This document shows positions 1-9,982 of a stretch of DNA of 64,000 nucleotides, piece by piece. Each line of letters begins with the position of its first letter. The first letter of the stretch is position 1. This stretch comes from JAILEN01 sp036723975 (GTDB taxonomy: Bacteria; Bacillota; Clostridia; Lachnospirales; Lachnospiraceae): contig DAIMGJ010000005.1 in the NCBI GenBank assembly GCA_036723975.1, positions 62,001-126,000 on the forward strand. The letters are read 5' to 3'. The notes beneath the pieces are model-generated. The model ran no database searches and had not been told where the DNA came from. It was given only the letters and a program-made list of their open reading frames with translations. A program made the position numbers and the translations under genes.

Positions 1-1233
1 AACACGATATCTGGCAACATATGCCATATCTTTTTGCCAGGCTTTACGAGCTTCTCTTAAAGCCCTTCGCCTTTCCGCTCCTTTTTTTGCTTTCATGCTT
101 TCCGGCTTTGGTCGAAACATAGATCCAAAAATTCCGGGGAACTGATCTCTGGGCTTGGCAGCCTCAATTAAAAACTTCTTTGTCTCTTTGTCCCAATCGT
201 TTACGCCACCGGTTTTACCTTCAATCCGCTGCTTTGCTTCCTTGCTGATGCCCCTCTCTTTTTTGGCTTCATTAATGGTTTTTTTACCCACCTGTTCACC
301 AAGGAGCTCATCCAATCCGCCATATTCACGTTCGGACGAAATAGCTTCCATGTCAATCTTCATATTACTGCCGGTAAAACGATTCATTTCCATAACGTCT
401 TCCTGTGTAATATTACGAAGCACATCACCTAAGTTATAGGATGCACCCGTAGCTGAAGATCCCACATATTGGTCCTCTCCGGATTTATTAACCAACCCCC
501 AATGCTTGTATTTATCATCTTCTTGATTTAAGTCAATTCCTTCGGAGTTTACCGCATTGTCCAAAAGTGCCATCTGCGAAAGGAAGGTTCCGTTTTCACC
601 GGTCATCTCGCGGATATAGTCACTGCCCTTCATCAGATCTCCCGCATCCCCTGTGGTAATCACATATCCGGTAGATCCCATGGCATTTCCACCAAGCAAA
701 AGAGAAGTCAGAATTCCTCCTGCTGAGTCATCATCAATATTAACAGACAGTCCGGAAACGTATCGTTCCTCTGATTTTACACGAAGCTCACGAACCTCTT
801 CGTCATACATGGTTTTGGCATCTCTTTCTTCCTGTGCCAACTGTTCAAATGCTTTTCTCTTTTGCTCATCATCCGTAAGCAGACCTACTTTGTTTCGCTT
901 TTCATTGATGTCTTTTAATTTTTTATCCAATCTGGCTTTCGAACGAGTCTCTCTATCAAGAGAATCCATTTTTCTTTTGGCTTCCGCATCCTTTAATCGA
1001 TTGTAGCGAATTAAAAGAGAGCTGACTTTGGATAACGCTTCCTGTCCTGCTTTTTTTACGTCTGCTCTGTCATAAAGATCCCGTGCAATCTGCTGTTCAA
1101 ACCGGGCATACTCCTCCGCCTGTTTTTCCTCAAGCAAATCCTGAGCTTTTGCTTCTGCCGCAGTCGCCTCTTGTTCTTTATTCTTTTGCAGTTCTTCAAA
1201 ATCCACCATTTCAATCATGGTTCCATCAGCCAT
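1..1233 (-). CDS. Charged helical protein of unknown function, 3' end cut off by the window edge
   Basis: Reading the minus strand from the ATG at 1233 gives 411 open codons with no stop before the window edge, so the C-terminus is missing. The start lies 15 bases after the stop of the gpI-like gene, so this is the next gene of the CIS structural operon. Residues about 5-170 are very rich in Lys, Glu, Arg and Ala and look like a long coiled coil. They are followed by a more globular part (VITTGDAGDLMKGSDY, then VNKSGEDQYVGSSATG) and a basic tail near the edge (GAERRRALREARKAWQ). I do not recognise a family. Its place after the last baseplate gene would suit a fibre or assembly factor, a tape measure, or a cargo protein; the helical charged N-terminus also recalls the ADP-ribosyltransferase-like protein at 53151-55097, but no alignable identity is evident. 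Real coding is well supported by operon context and frame length. Confidence 0.8.
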   Translation of the reverse strand, partial: MADGTMIEMVDFEELQKNKEQEATAAEAKAQDLLEEKQAEEYARFEQQIARDLYDRADVKKAGQEALSKVSSLLIRYNRLKDAEAKRKMDSLDRETRSKARLDKKLKDINEKRNKVGLLTDDEQKRKAFEQLAQEERDAKTMYDEEVRELRVKSEERYVSGLSVNIDDDSAGGILTSLLLGGNAMGSTGYVITTGDAGDLMKGSDYIREMTGENGTFLSQMALLDNAVNSEGIDLNQEDDKYKHWGLVNKSGEDQYVGSSATGASYNLGDVLRNITQEDVMEMNRFTGSNMKIDMEAISSEREYGGLDELLGEQVGKKTINEAKKERGISKEAKQRIEGKTGGVNDWDKETKKFLIEAAKPRDQFPGIFGSMFRPKPESMKAKKGAERRRALREARKAWQKDMAYVARYRV

Positions 1234-1248
1234 AGTGACACCTCAACC

Positions 1249-2346
1249 CTATTCTAAAATAACATCTCCATCGATTACCATGTCGTCATCCATATAGCCT
1301 ATGCTTTCACCGGCAATTACCGCATTCATATCCAGATATACCTCACCGTCAATATCTGCCGTATCCTTTAACTGGATTAAATGCAACTGACAACGGATGG
1401 GTTTAAACTGTTCCAATAAATACAAAAGTTGATGTCGATCCGTATCCGTAAGCGGCGTACGAATCAAAATATTGACATCGTAGATTCCGCCGGTCATATA
1501 GTCACTGTCCAACAAATCTTCCGTTTCGATATACGACTTAATGGTATTATTCTCCAAAATAATCACATCTTCATCCAAGGCGATTTTTAGTACACGACTT
1601 AAGCAGGCTTTGGTGCCCTTGATGCGATTTAAATGATAGGCCTCCCGTACAAACTGTCGCATCCTCTCCTCTGACAAAAAGTCTCCGGATAAATCGATGC
1701 CCAACCATTTTGCGTAAATAGGCAGGCACTCCGCGGGACATTTTTCAATATCCAAAAGCTCTGGAAGATGCTCGATTTCTCGTCCCACATCATTGTAGAC
1801 AGATGAAAAAACGGATAGAAAACGATGGAAGAAGCCATCTCTTTCCCGATAAACTCCGGGAAATGCATCCATAAAATTATCGCCTTTTTTATCTACTCTG
1901 AGTCGATGAAGATATCCCTCGCCGGTGCCTAACACTTCAATGGCTAAAAACAGATAGCGACCGGAAAGACCGTACAACAGGATGTCGTTTTTCCCTACGA
2001 ATCGCTTCCCGTCCTTCTGAGAAAACAGACGCTTTTTCGCCTCATCCGGCAACTTCTCGTCTCGGAGCATCTCCATGAGATTGATGTCATTGCCCTCATT
2101 GTCATACCAGGTGTCATAATTGACTGCCCGGGCATACACGTAGATGGCCATATTTTCCGGCAGGCTCATGGCAAAGGAAAATCTACCCCAGGTAGCATCT
2201 TCCTCACCGGCATCGATGGCATCAATATAGATTCTGTGAATCCCCGTATCTTCGGAAAAATACAGCACATCTTCCTGTGCTTCGAATCCTTCCAAATAGG
2301 ATTTTTCCAGTCTGTTCTTTTTTATGGTGTAATTAATCCCCGGCAT
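1249..2346 (-). CDS. CIS baseplate/tail protein, P2 gpI-like
   Basis: This 365-residue protein resembles the phage tail protein I family found at the distal end of contractile tails. The recognisable part begins near residue 155 (FPGVYRERDGFFHRFL) and continues through LPIYAKWLGIDLSG and a helical stretch with RQFVREAYHLNRIKGT, the pattern seen in P2 gpI and eCIS homologues. In those systems the protein sits at the baseplate and connects wedges to fibres. The N-terminal 150 residues are beta-rich and specific to this subfamily. The acidic C-terminus repeats short strands (VYLDMNAVIAGESIG, then DDDMVIDGDVIL). The gene begins 8 bases after the stop of the preceding baseplate gene. The family call is good; the N-terminal role is not known to me. 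Confidence 0.75.
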   Translation of the reverse strand: MPGINYTIKKNRLEKSYLEGFEAQEDVLYFSEDTGIHRIYIDAIDAGEEDATWGRFSFAMSLPENMAIYVYARAVNYDTWYDNEGNDINLMEMLRDEKLPDEAKKRLFSQKDGKRFVGKNDILLYGLSGRYLFLAIEVLGTGEGYLHRLRVDKKGDNFMDAFPGVYRERDGFFHRFLSVFSSVYNDVGREIEHLPELLDIEKCPAECLPIYAKWLGIDLSGDFLSEERMRQFVREAYHLNRIKGTKACLSRVLKIALDEDVIILENNTIKSYIETEDLLDSDYMTGGIYDVNILIRTPLTDTDRHQLLYLLEQFKPIRCQLHLIQLKDTADIDGEVYLDMNAVIAGESIGYMDDDMVIDGDVILE

Positions 2347-2354
2347 ATGTTACC

Positions 2355-4469
2355 TCAATTTTCAAACGTCATTGCTTCTACACGAATTTCTCCCGGATAC
2401 AACAAACAATTGTTATCCGGCAAAATATCCGCATCTATCATTTTTGCCCCGGAAAAGGACTTTGGTCGAAGGGTAAGTTCATATACATACTCCACACACT
2501 CCAACATCTCGATTCCATGGAATACTTCATCAAACTTTAAGGGTTCTCCAAAATTCTTCTGCGAATGTAAATAATCAATATGTTCACGGATAGAATCCTC
2601 AATCATTTTTGCCGCATCCTCATATCGGATTTTTACGTAAACGGTAGCCTGTACATTGACTGCCAAATACACCGGCTGTACCAATTCCACTCTGGTGGTA
2701 AGAAGTCTCCTGTCTTCGATACGCTCACGGATGATCGTTTTGTACATATCGGACAGTCTCGGGAACTCTTCATCCGTTCCCTGCATCACCGCAATCTTTA
2801 CCAGATTTCTCTCCTGATCCATCTCCGCCTTTGCTTTCTTTAAACAAAGCCCCGGCGTAGTAAGTACCAGTTTTTCATAATCCGCTTCACAAACGGCAGT
2901 ATAAGGAGTCTCCATATCATAAAGGAATCTCTTTCGAACCGACTCTAACCGCTCTCTAAAGCATCCTCCGGTTCCCGGTCCCGGGTTAAAATAAACCACT
3001 CCTTCATCACCGATGTTTCCCTTGGAAGAAAGGAAATTGCCCTCTCGGATATTTCCATCACCTCCCATGGTCACGGCTACAGATGCCAAAAACAAATCCG
3101 CACCGATAAACCGTCCCGCATCTTCAATTAAAATCTTTGCATCATTTTCCAAAAGATGATAGTAGAGATCCCCGTCCCCCTTCTTTTCCGGGCGAACGAA
3201 ATCATATACATAACCGTATTCCTCATCCTCTCTTCTGGCGATGATACCAAAACTCTTTGCCACAATATGCCGATAAGGAAGTTCAATTTCCTGGTTGTCA
3301 TACCCCTGGACTTTACCCAGGGCAAACTGTCGCATCACATCTTCCGTATAGATAACAGCCTTAACGCAATCCCTGCCTCTTAAGGGGGCAAAGCCACGTC
3401 TTGCTTTGTTAAAGAGAATGGTCTGTCTGCCGTATTCATCATGTCTTAAATCGTAAAACCGTCCCTTTCCCTTTGGATCTGCATTGTACTCATACTTTAA
3501 GTAGGACTCGCCCTTTTCTTCCCGACAAAATACATCGATATAGGACTCTTCCAAAAGTTCGCTTTCGATTTCCACTTCTCCGGTTCTGCTTGCGCTGTGG
3601 CATTCGCAGATTGTCTCCTGCTGCCATACTTCAAATAAAAAGGCTTCCACGGACACAAGCTTCGGTCTCACGTCATATTCCGCTGTTTTTAATCTGGCGC
3701 GAATGGCATATCCGTCCATTGGTGCATCCGTATAAATCTCTGCAGCCTCATCCGGCATCCACATCTTTACTTCACCGTTCATTAAGAATCCACAGGTATT
3801 ATCACGGACATCTACCGGAGTCCAGCCATTGGCCGTATAACATTCCCAAATCATCTCCGCAAAGACTTTTTCCGTACGACCGTCAAAAGGATTTCTTCCC
3901 TCCGTGGTTTGCAATGTCACGAAGAAGGTAAGCTCCTTCCCCGTGTCCGGAAGAGAATTGGTAATAAAATATACACAATCTCCCACCTTCGGTGTCTCTC
4001 CAAACACCACTGCCGGAAGCTTGGTCTCTCTGTCGCAAAGGAAAGAATAATCCGTATATTCACTGTCCTCACGGCTTTCCTTTCGTCCATAGATAGCGAT
4101 TAATCTCTGATTGGCAATGGGTATCTCCCGATTGGTTTCAAAACAGATATCCCCGATGGTAAACTTATGATTGGCCGGAATTACAAAAGGTTCTTTTACA
4201 TTGGCCGCAGACAAAAGCAGTCTGGCATTCCGTCCTTTTGCAATCTCAAATCCCACCATTTTCAAAAGTTTCTGACGAACCAGCGCAGGAATCTCATCCA
4301 TGGAATCCTGTTGTAAGGTGGCAAAACCTATGAGGGTTTCCAGAATGGTGACACCCGGATCCGACGGATTGAAATTGGTCCACTCATCCGTATAAATCGG
4401 TATATTTGTAATGGCTTCCGCCATCTTTTCTTCAAAGGTTTTACCCTCTGTTTCCATATATTTCAGCAT
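2355..4469 (-). CDS. CIS baseplate assembly protein, J/gp6-like
   Basis: This 704-residue protein has the N-terminal signature of eCIS baseplate wedge proteins: a helix followed by YTDEWTNFNPSDPGVTILE (residues about 27-45) and then a segment on filling all levels of the wedge (LIGFATLQQDSMDEIP). The C-terminal third contains the baseplate_J-like pattern (YTAVCEADYEKLVLTTPGL, then RRLLTTRVELVQPVYLAVN). In T4 and PVC-type particles such proteins form the ring that joins hub, tube and sheath. It lies directly after the larger paralogue at 4487-7525, as Pvc11 and Pvc12 do in Photorhabdus virulence cassettes. The two are related only over the terminal parts, so I read them as a functional pair rather than a recent duplication. 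Confidence 0.85.
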   Translation of the reverse strand: MLKYMETEGKTFEEKMAEAITNIPIYTDEWTNFNPSDPGVTILETLIGFATLQQDSMDEIPALVRQKLLKMVGFEIAKGRNARLLLSAANVKEPFVIPANHKFTIGDICFETNREIPIANQRLIAIYGRKESREDSEYTDYSFLCDRETKLPAVVFGETPKVGDCVYFITNSLPDTGKELTFFVTLQTTEGRNPFDGRTEKVFAEMIWECYTANGWTPVDVRDNTCGFLMNGEVKMWMPDEAAEIYTDAPMDGYAIRARLKTAEYDVRPKLVSVEAFLFEVWQQETICECHSASRTGEVEIESELLEESYIDVFCREEKGESYLKYEYNADPKGKGRFYDLRHDEYGRQTILFNKARRGFAPLRGRDCVKAVIYTEDVMRQFALGKVQGYDNQEIELPYRHIVAKSFGIIARREDEEYGYVYDFVRPEKKGDGDLYYHLLENDAKILIEDAGRFIGADLFLASVAVTMGGDGNIREGNFLSSKGNIGDEGVVYFNPGPGTGGCFRERLESVRKRFLYDMETPYTAVCEADYEKLVLTTPGLCLKKAKAEMDQERNLVKIAVMQGTDEEFPRLSDMYKTIIRERIEDRRLLTTRVELVQPVYLAVNVQATVYVKIRYEDAAKMIEDSIREHIDYLHSQKNFGEPLKFDEVFHGIEMLECVEYVYELTLRPKSFSGAKMIDADILPDNNCLLYPGEIRVEAMTFEN

Positions 4470-4486
4470 ACAATCCCTCTACCCAT

Positions 4487-7400
4487 TTAATAGATAATAT
4501 GTACCTCATGGTTTCCGCTTCGGCATACCATAAACGGTGTTACCTTTAAATCATTCAAATCCACTTCATGCTCGCCGCTTGCATCGGTATATCGGGCAAT
4601 CATAACGGATTTTTTAACAATGGCACGACTCTTTAAAACTCCCAGTCGCATTAATATCTGAGGACGTTTTGGAATGGTACCTATTTTCCATCCCTGTCCG
4701 CTGCCATATCCGATAGGGTTTAAATACTCCTGCAGGCATTCCTGCAACAGTCCCTGTATCTCAAAACTGTCATCCATGGACACCACATTGATCCAAACGC
4801 TTACGGAAATATCCACGTAAATCGGTTCCACGATGTGGAGATTGTCCGAAGTCAATGTGAGTTCACAGTGGCTTAACAATTCTTTTTGAAGTCCTCCCAC
4901 GATTCTGTGGAATGCAAAAGAACCTTCCGCAAAGTCCTTCATCAAAAGTAAAAATGTAACTTCTCCCGGTGCTTCTCTGCCGTCAATGGTCACTCCCGTG
5001 ATTCCCGCCACCTGATCGATGGTATCGGAATAGGATAAAATGGCACGGGTAAAATCATCCATGGATACCAAACGATTTCTGGAAGATAAAATACCGGCAC
5101 CTCGTTCCAGGGCATTTTCCAAGGACTCAATATTGCTTCCGCCATAGGCCTTTACCGGATTTGTAATACTTCCAATAAAATTTAATGCTCCCATGGATTC
5201 GGTAATGGTACCTGCTGCCACATTTCCCGCAGCACCGCTGGTACATCTTACGGAAAACCGAACTGCAGTATCGTCCACTACCTTTGGCATCCAGGTATGT
5301 ACTCCGTCACCAAAAATCAATTCATTGGACAGTCGATCCAAAAGATACACTCTCGGATCCTCTGAAGTCTCTAGGCGCTCCGCCTCGCTCCAACGAACGA
5401 AAAATGCGGTAATGTTTCCCTGCTCATCCTCTTGAATCTCATATTTATCCGGATCGGATGCAAAAAGATCCCGCATCACTTCCATGGAGTATCTGCCCAT
5501 TTCATTGACCCACACATCCGCATCCAAAACATTATTGGCGCCTAAGGCAAATCGCATATTCGGGAAGGCCTCATCAATGTAAATCGGTACTTCCGGACGG
5601 GTCTCCACATTGGATACGGATACTGCGTTTAATACAATATTTTCAATATGCGGAAGGACCTTCCTGTCCTCATACGCATCTTCTTTTTTTACACGAAGCA
5701 CCCGAATCCAAAAGCAGCTGTTACCCTCTAACGTGGATTTTTTCATATCGGATGGAGGCATAAACATCACCACTCCGGAACGGGTAAAGTCCTGAGTGTA
5801 ATCAAGGACTTTTAATGGTCGAAAACCGTCATAGCCGAAGTATTCAAATCGGCACTGAATACCGGAAAACCGCAAGCCGTCTCTTAATTGGAATAAGATG
5901 GATGCCGGTCCGTTTTCAATCTGACGGGAGAATCCGATATACAAAGCATCCTCCTCATAATCGCTCTTTTGGAATACCAAGTATCCGGAAGGGTCTGCCA
6001 GCTTGTCCGAAATATCCACTGAACTTAATCCGTAATAAAGCTTGGCGGACTGTGCATCCACAAAGGTCTCTTCGTAGCTGTAGGATAACTGTAAATCTTT
6101 GATAATCGGATAATGATGAACCGCAGGTCTTACATAGCAGTTATCTGATTTTGTTAAAGTAAATCGAATGGATCTGCCCTCATAGGAACCGCTGGTGGTC
6201 TCCTCCCAATCACTTGGGCATACAAAGGACAATTCCACACGCTTTGACTGCTCACCAAAGAACAGCATTCTCGGATCCTCCGATAGGGGAAGTTTTCTCC
6301 AGCCCGTACCGTTAAAATACTCCACTGCAATTTCCTGTGCATAGGAATCGATATAGACTTCCTGTCTTGCAGTATTGGGTCTTCTCTTGATAATTTTAAG
6401 CTCCGCATCCTGTTCCTCTTCGTTTAGGGAAATTCGATGCTCTTCAAACAAAAGATCAAAGGAAACTGTAATCTTTGATCCGGCTTTTCCAAAGTACCTG
6501 TCGTGTCCGATGTAGCACTCTGCATATAAAGACAAGGTATCCGTAAAAGGAGCAAATCTTTGGGTATCAAAATCCGTAGAACCGGAATTTACCACTTCCG
6601 GTGCCTGTGCCTTTCCTTTGGATGAAAAGCTGATACGACTGATCTTTTTCGAAGATTCCGGAGGATTTTTTGCCACCAATACCAATTCATGAAATCCTGA
6701 ATCTCTGTATTTTTTAAGGACAAAGGTCTCCCCGTTTTCCATACGGGCACACTCATCCACCGGGGTCAAACCGCTCTCAAAATCATTGTAGTAAAAAGCA
6801 TATTTGCCTTTTTCAATATCCTCACACAAAGAAGGATTTCCCTCTATGCGTACATATATCTCATCCAATCCCGTATCAAAAACCGTAGGATGAAAAAAAG
6901 AAACCGCATTCTTTTCCACCCCATCTGTCTCTCCAAAGAGACGGAAAGGCAAAAATCCCTCTTCTCCACCATAATCACGATCCATTGATGTGGGCGGAAG
7001 GGCATCCTCATCCTCTTCATCCATCGGGCGCTTTAACTCTCCGGGAAGAAGGGCAGAAGAAAATCTTCCGTACAACGGAACAATCCGTTTTTCTTCGCCG
7101 TCTGTCATAAAAGAGGATGTGATTCTGGAAGAGGAAACATAGAGGCTGTGATCCGTTTCAAAAATAAACGGTTCCTCTCCGTTTTCCGCATACAGCTTTG
7201 TTCCTTTTGGCACTGCAACTCCCGGAACCGTACCGGAAAGCATATCCATCACCACAATGGCGCTGGAGGGTTTGGCAGCCAAAAGGGAAATATCCAACAT
7301 GTTGACAAACTCGGTATGATAGCGGTCTAAAACATGGTTTACCCTGCCGATGTTTTCTTCCATTTCCCGTGCAAAAAGCCTGGCAATGGCAGTACCCACA

Positions 7401-7525
7401 TCCGCATGATCATAATCCACTACCCAGCCGGTCTCATACTGCTCCGAGAGTTCTTTGATCTTGGATTCGATATCGGTTGCATTTCTTGTATCAATCTGTA
7501 ATTTCTTCTGTGTTTTCCGGCTCAT
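4487..7525 (-). CDS. Large CIS baseplate wedge protein, J/gp6-like
   Basis: About 1012 residues from the start chosen here. An in-frame ATG exists at 7567, but AAGGAG lies at the right distance before the ATG at 7525, which gives MSRKTQKKLQID. The N-terminus has ETGWVVDYDHADVGTAIARLF, matching the eCIS baseplate motif that precedes a description of the wedge. The central part (about 350-650) is beta-rich. The C-terminal half has the baseplate_J core, with RLSNELIFGDGVHTWMPK, then VRCTSGAAGNVAAGTI and ENALERGAGILSSRNRLVS. The start overlaps the gp25 gene by 35 bases, suggesting translational coupling. The length compares with the long Pvc11-type protein of other eCIS. Confident call. Confidence 0.88.
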   Translation of the reverse strand: MSRKTQKKLQIDTRNATDIESKIKELSEQYETGWVVDYDHADVGTAIARLFAREMEENIGRVNHVLDRYHTEFVNMLDISLLAAKPSSAIVVMDMLSGTVPGVAVPKGTKLYAENGEEPFIFETDHSLYVSSSRITSSFMTDGEEKRIVPLYGRFSSALLPGELKRPMDEEDEDALPPTSMDRDYGGEEGFLPFRLFGETDGVEKNAVSFFHPTVFDTGLDEIYVRIEGNPSLCEDIEKGKYAFYYNDFESGLTPVDECARMENGETFVLKKYRDSGFHELVLVAKNPPESSKKISRISFSSKGKAQAPEVVNSGSTDFDTQRFAPFTDTLSLYAECYIGHDRYFGKAGSKITVSFDLLFEEHRISLNEEEQDAELKIIKRRPNTARQEVYIDSYAQEIAVEYFNGTGWRKLPLSEDPRMLFFGEQSKRVELSFVCPSDWEETTSGSYEGRSIRFTLTKSDNCYVRPAVHHYPIIKDLQLSYSYEETFVDAQSAKLYYGLSSVDISDKLADPSGYLVFQKSDYEEDALYIGFSRQIENGPASILFQLRDGLRFSGIQCRFEYFGYDGFRPLKVLDYTQDFTRSGVVMFMPPSDMKKSTLEGNSCFWIRVLRVKKEDAYEDRKVLPHIENIVLNAVSVSNVETRPEVPIYIDEAFPNMRFALGANNVLDADVWVNEMGRYSMEVMRDLFASDPDKYEIQEDEQGNITAFFVRWSEAERLETSEDPRVYLLDRLSNELIFGDGVHTWMPKVVDDTAVRFSVRCTSGAAGNVAAGTITESMGALNFIGSITNPVKAYGGSNIESLENALERGAGILSSRNRLVSMDDFTRAILSYSDTIDQVAGITGVTIDGREAPGEVTFLLLMKDFAEGSFAFHRIVGGLQKELLSHCELTLTSDNLHIVEPIYVDISVSVWINVVSMDDSFEIQGLLQECLQEYLNPIGYGSGQGWKIGTIPKRPQILMRLGVLKSRAIVKKSVMIARYTDASGEHEVDLNDLKVTPFMVCRSGNHEVHIIY

Positions 7526-7955
7526 AATACTCCGGTTCTCCTTCTTCTTCCGCTTCACTGGTTGCATTTAAGTAAAATGGGAATACGTAATTGTCTTTTG
7601 TATTGGTACTGGTAATGGTGTATTCCACATTGAACAGCACCAATCCCCTTTGATTTCCCTGTTCCATTCCCACACGAACATCAGAGATTCTTGGCTCCTG
7701 TGCCATAATCTGCTCTCGGATGGTTCTGGCCACCATATTCAGCTGACCCATATTTATATCCATAAAGGTGTAGGACATGATATTGGAACCAAAGGCCGGA
7801 CGAAGAGGTCGCTCCGTCTGCTGTGTCATGAGAATCAAATAGATGGATTCTCTGACACTTTCCTCCTCCGAACTGGTTACAAATCGTCCCGTAGCCGGAT
7901 TAATCTGCGGTGGGAACTTCATTCCTTTTCCCAAAAAATCTTTTCCACTGGGCAT
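7491..7955 (-). CDS. CIS baseplate wedge protein, GPW/gp25 family
   Basis: This 154-residue protein has the gp25 core: an N-terminal FPPQINPATGRFVTSS, a helix with SVRESIYLILMTQQTERPLR and then PAFGSNIMSYTFMDINMG. T4 gp25 and its eCIS relatives initiate sheath assembly on the baseplate. The motif TERPLRPAFGS is the most conserved feature of the family and is intact. The C-terminal 25 residues are very acidic and extend past the usual end of the family. That extension is where the next gene starts inside this one. The gene follows the spike gene after a 17-base gap. Strong call. Confidence 0.92.
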   Translation of the reverse strand: MPSGKDFLGKGMKFPPQINPATGRFVTSSEEESVRESIYLILMTQQTERPLRPAFGSNIMSYTFMDINMGQLNMVARTIREQIMAQEPRISDVRVGMEQGNQRGLVLFNVEYTITSTNTKDNYVFPFYLNATSEAEEEGEPEYYEPENTEEITD

Positions 7956-7972
7956 ATTTTATCTCCTGTTAA

Positions 7973-8800
7973 CTATCCTAATTTGATGGAAGCTCCGGAA
8001 ATCTCCGCAAGCCCCGCTGCCGACATCTTTAACGCTCCCTGAGTATCCACACCGAACTGTGCACCGGAAAGAGACATCTTTCCCGTGGCAGCCGCATTGA
8101 TTTTGCCGGATGCATCGATGGACAAGTCCTGACAGTTTACGGTGATTTTTCCGCTTTCCCCGTTTAAGGTCACCGTAATATTATCCCCGACTTTCATGGT
8201 AAGCTTCTTCGCTGCCTTAATGGTAATATCGCCATTTTCGGTCTTCATGCGAATCTGAGCGTTTTCATCTTTATCCTTAATCTCAATGACCTTTTTGTCA
8301 TTATCCAACAAAACGCTATGGGCTTCGTCGGCGGTGTAGACTCTGATTTTGTCCTTTGTGCCGTCTCCTTCTCTGTCGGATTCGTCTCCCACATCTTCAA
8401 ATACAATGGCACTTCCGTGACGGGTAACGATTCGTTTGTGCTGGTTGTACTCATGCTTGGATTTGGTTAAAAACTTATCGGAGGATTTATTGATACATCC
8501 GATGACATAAGGCCGGTCAATAATACCCTCTTCAAATACAACCAAAACCTGGTCTCCGATTTCCGGAAGAAAATAATGTCCCCATTCACTTCCTGCGGAA
8601 GGCATGGCCATTCGCGCCCATTTCATTTCGTTGGCATCCTTATCTCTGGTGTGTAAGTTGACACAGACACGCCCCGGGAATTTATCATCGTAGTTATTTA
8701 CCACCTCTCCGACAACCACGCCAAAGATTCTGTTTTCTCCGGTTTCCGTCTTGGTAACGGCTTTCTCCGAAACTTCTTCAAAGATGTCAAATATTGCCAT
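7973..8800 (-). CDS. CIS spike protein, gpV/gp5-like OB fold with beta-helix tail
   Basis: This 275-residue protein carries the gp5/VgrG OB-fold domain at about residues 25-125 (VVGEVVNNYDDKFPGRVCVN, then ARMAMPSAGSEWGHYFLPEI and GDQVLVVFEEGIIDRPYVIG). The C-terminal part from about 165 consists of short alternating strands rich in Lys, Gly and Asp (KKVIEIKDKDENAQIRMKTE onward), typical of the triple-stranded beta-helix needle. It trimerises on the hub and carries the tip protein (18584-18979). GGGGAAAG precedes the ATG. The hub part of a VgrG is encoded separately, just upstream, as in phages and several eCIS. Confidence 0.9.
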   Translation of the reverse strand: MAIFDIFEEVSEKAVTKTETGENRIFGVVVGEVVNNYDDKFPGRVCVNLHTRDKDANEMKWARMAMPSAGSEWGHYFLPEIGDQVLVVFEEGIIDRPYVIGCINKSSDKFLTKSKHEYNQHKRIVTRHGSAIVFEDVGDESDREGDGTKDKIRVYTADEAHSVLLDNDKKVIEIKDKDENAQIRMKTENGDITIKAAKKLTMKVGDNITVTLNGESGKITVNCQDLSIDASGKINAAATGKMSLSGAQFGVDTQGALKMSAAGLAEISGASIKLG

Positions 8801-8824
8801 ATTTCTTTCCCCGTAATCTTAAGT

Positions 8825-9982
8825 CTAGAATAGAGACGCTCCCTGTTTGGCTGCCTTTCCCATCACTTTGGTGGTAAACTCACCGTCTCTGTTCATATAA
8901 TGTCTTACGCTTTGTACATAAAACTCGTTGGAAATTACCTTTCCCACATTTTTAATATTAATAAACTTTCCCGGAAGAATATCCGGAATACCAATCATCT
9001 CCAATTCCAAGGTGCCGTAGCGATACATCATATCCTCCATAAGATAGTCGGCTCGATAGGATGCATCCTCTGCAGAATATGCTGAAGGGTCGATATAAAC
9101 AAACTTGGATCCGCTGATTAAGGACTTTGCCTTACTTCCCTGAGAAAGCTTGTTGGAATTCTTTTTGGTCTTGGACAAAAGTTTGGCTTTGCCCACATCC
9201 AAGCCCCTTACTTCCACGCTTTCCGTAAGCCCCGTCATATCATATTCCACAGACAGTCGCTTGATCTGTACATCGGAAGTAACCGTTAACTGGCTTGTAT
9301 TGTCACATTTTGCGGAGCGGAAATAGACCCGGCCTCCCAAAACGAAAAATTCATAATTAAACTTCTTGGCAGTTCGCACCACAAACTCATAGTCACTTTC
9401 TCCTACCATTTCAATCATCTTGTCCGTCTCTTCGTTACCAACCGCACCTGCTCCCAAAGGCGATTGATCCGGAGTATCGGAAATTTCCAAACTAACAATG
9501 ATATTGTCATTTTTTAAAGTCTCATACACGCCCTGACCTAAGACTTCCTTTACCGCCTCGGAATAGCTTTTGGCTGAAAGCGCTCTATGATAACGATTGG
9601 ACATCATCACTGCCTTTACATCCATGGCTGTTACCTGCACACAGGGAGACTCCCCGTTTTCTATCAGAAAATGCACCCGGGTAATCACTCCGCGAAAGAC
9701 TTCCTGTAAGGTGGTGGTGTATCCCATGTAAATCTCTACTAAAGAACCGATTAACACGTAATTTTTAATGGCATCAAAGTTAAACTGCGCATCATCGTAA
9801 TCATAAGCATTGTAAATGGAAAACGATGCGGTAGATGCCTCAAATCCTGCGGTAAGTTCCACATCCACATTGGAAATACCAAAAGACCGTTTGGATTCCC
9901 CAAAGGTTTTACCATTGACCTTAATCTCCACGGTAGGCAAATCAAATTCATTGTATTTGGAACGTAAACTACTGTAATTCAT
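8825..9982 (-). CDS. CIS hub protein, phage late control D/gp27-like
   Basis: This 385-residue protein is the hub on which spike and tube assemble. The N-terminal segment (LPTVEIKVNGKTFG, then VDVELTAGFEASTASFSIYN) is characteristic of the gpD/gp27 half of VgrG proteins, followed by VEIYMGYTTTLQEVFRGVIT and LRVYFR-like strands around residue 220. The C-terminal part contains AEIIGIPDILPGKF-type sequence (EMIGIPDILPGKFINIKNVG) and YVQSVRHYMNRDGEFTTKV, the usual end of the family. Its ATG shares one base with the stop of the preceding gene (TAATG), so translation is probably coupled. No odd features. Confidence 0.9.
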   Translation of the reverse strand: MNYSSLRSKYNEFDLPTVEIKVNGKTFGESKRSFGISNVDVELTAGFEASTASFSIYNAYDYDDAQFNFDAIKNYVLIGSLVEIYMGYTTTLQEVFRGVITRVHFLIENGESPCVQVTAMDVKAVMMSNRYHRALSAKSYSEAVKEVLGQGVYETLKNDNIIVSLEISDTPDQSPLGAGAVGNEETDKMIEMVGESDYEFVVRTAKKFNYEFFVLGGRVYFRSAKCDNTSQLTVTSDVQIKRLSVEYDMTGLTESVEVRGLDVGKAKLLSKTKKNSNKLSQGSKAKSLISGSKFVYIDPSAYSAEDASYRADYLMEDMMYRYGTLELEMIGIPDILPGKFINIKNVGKVISNEFYVQSVRHYMNRDGEFTTKVMGKAAKQGASLF

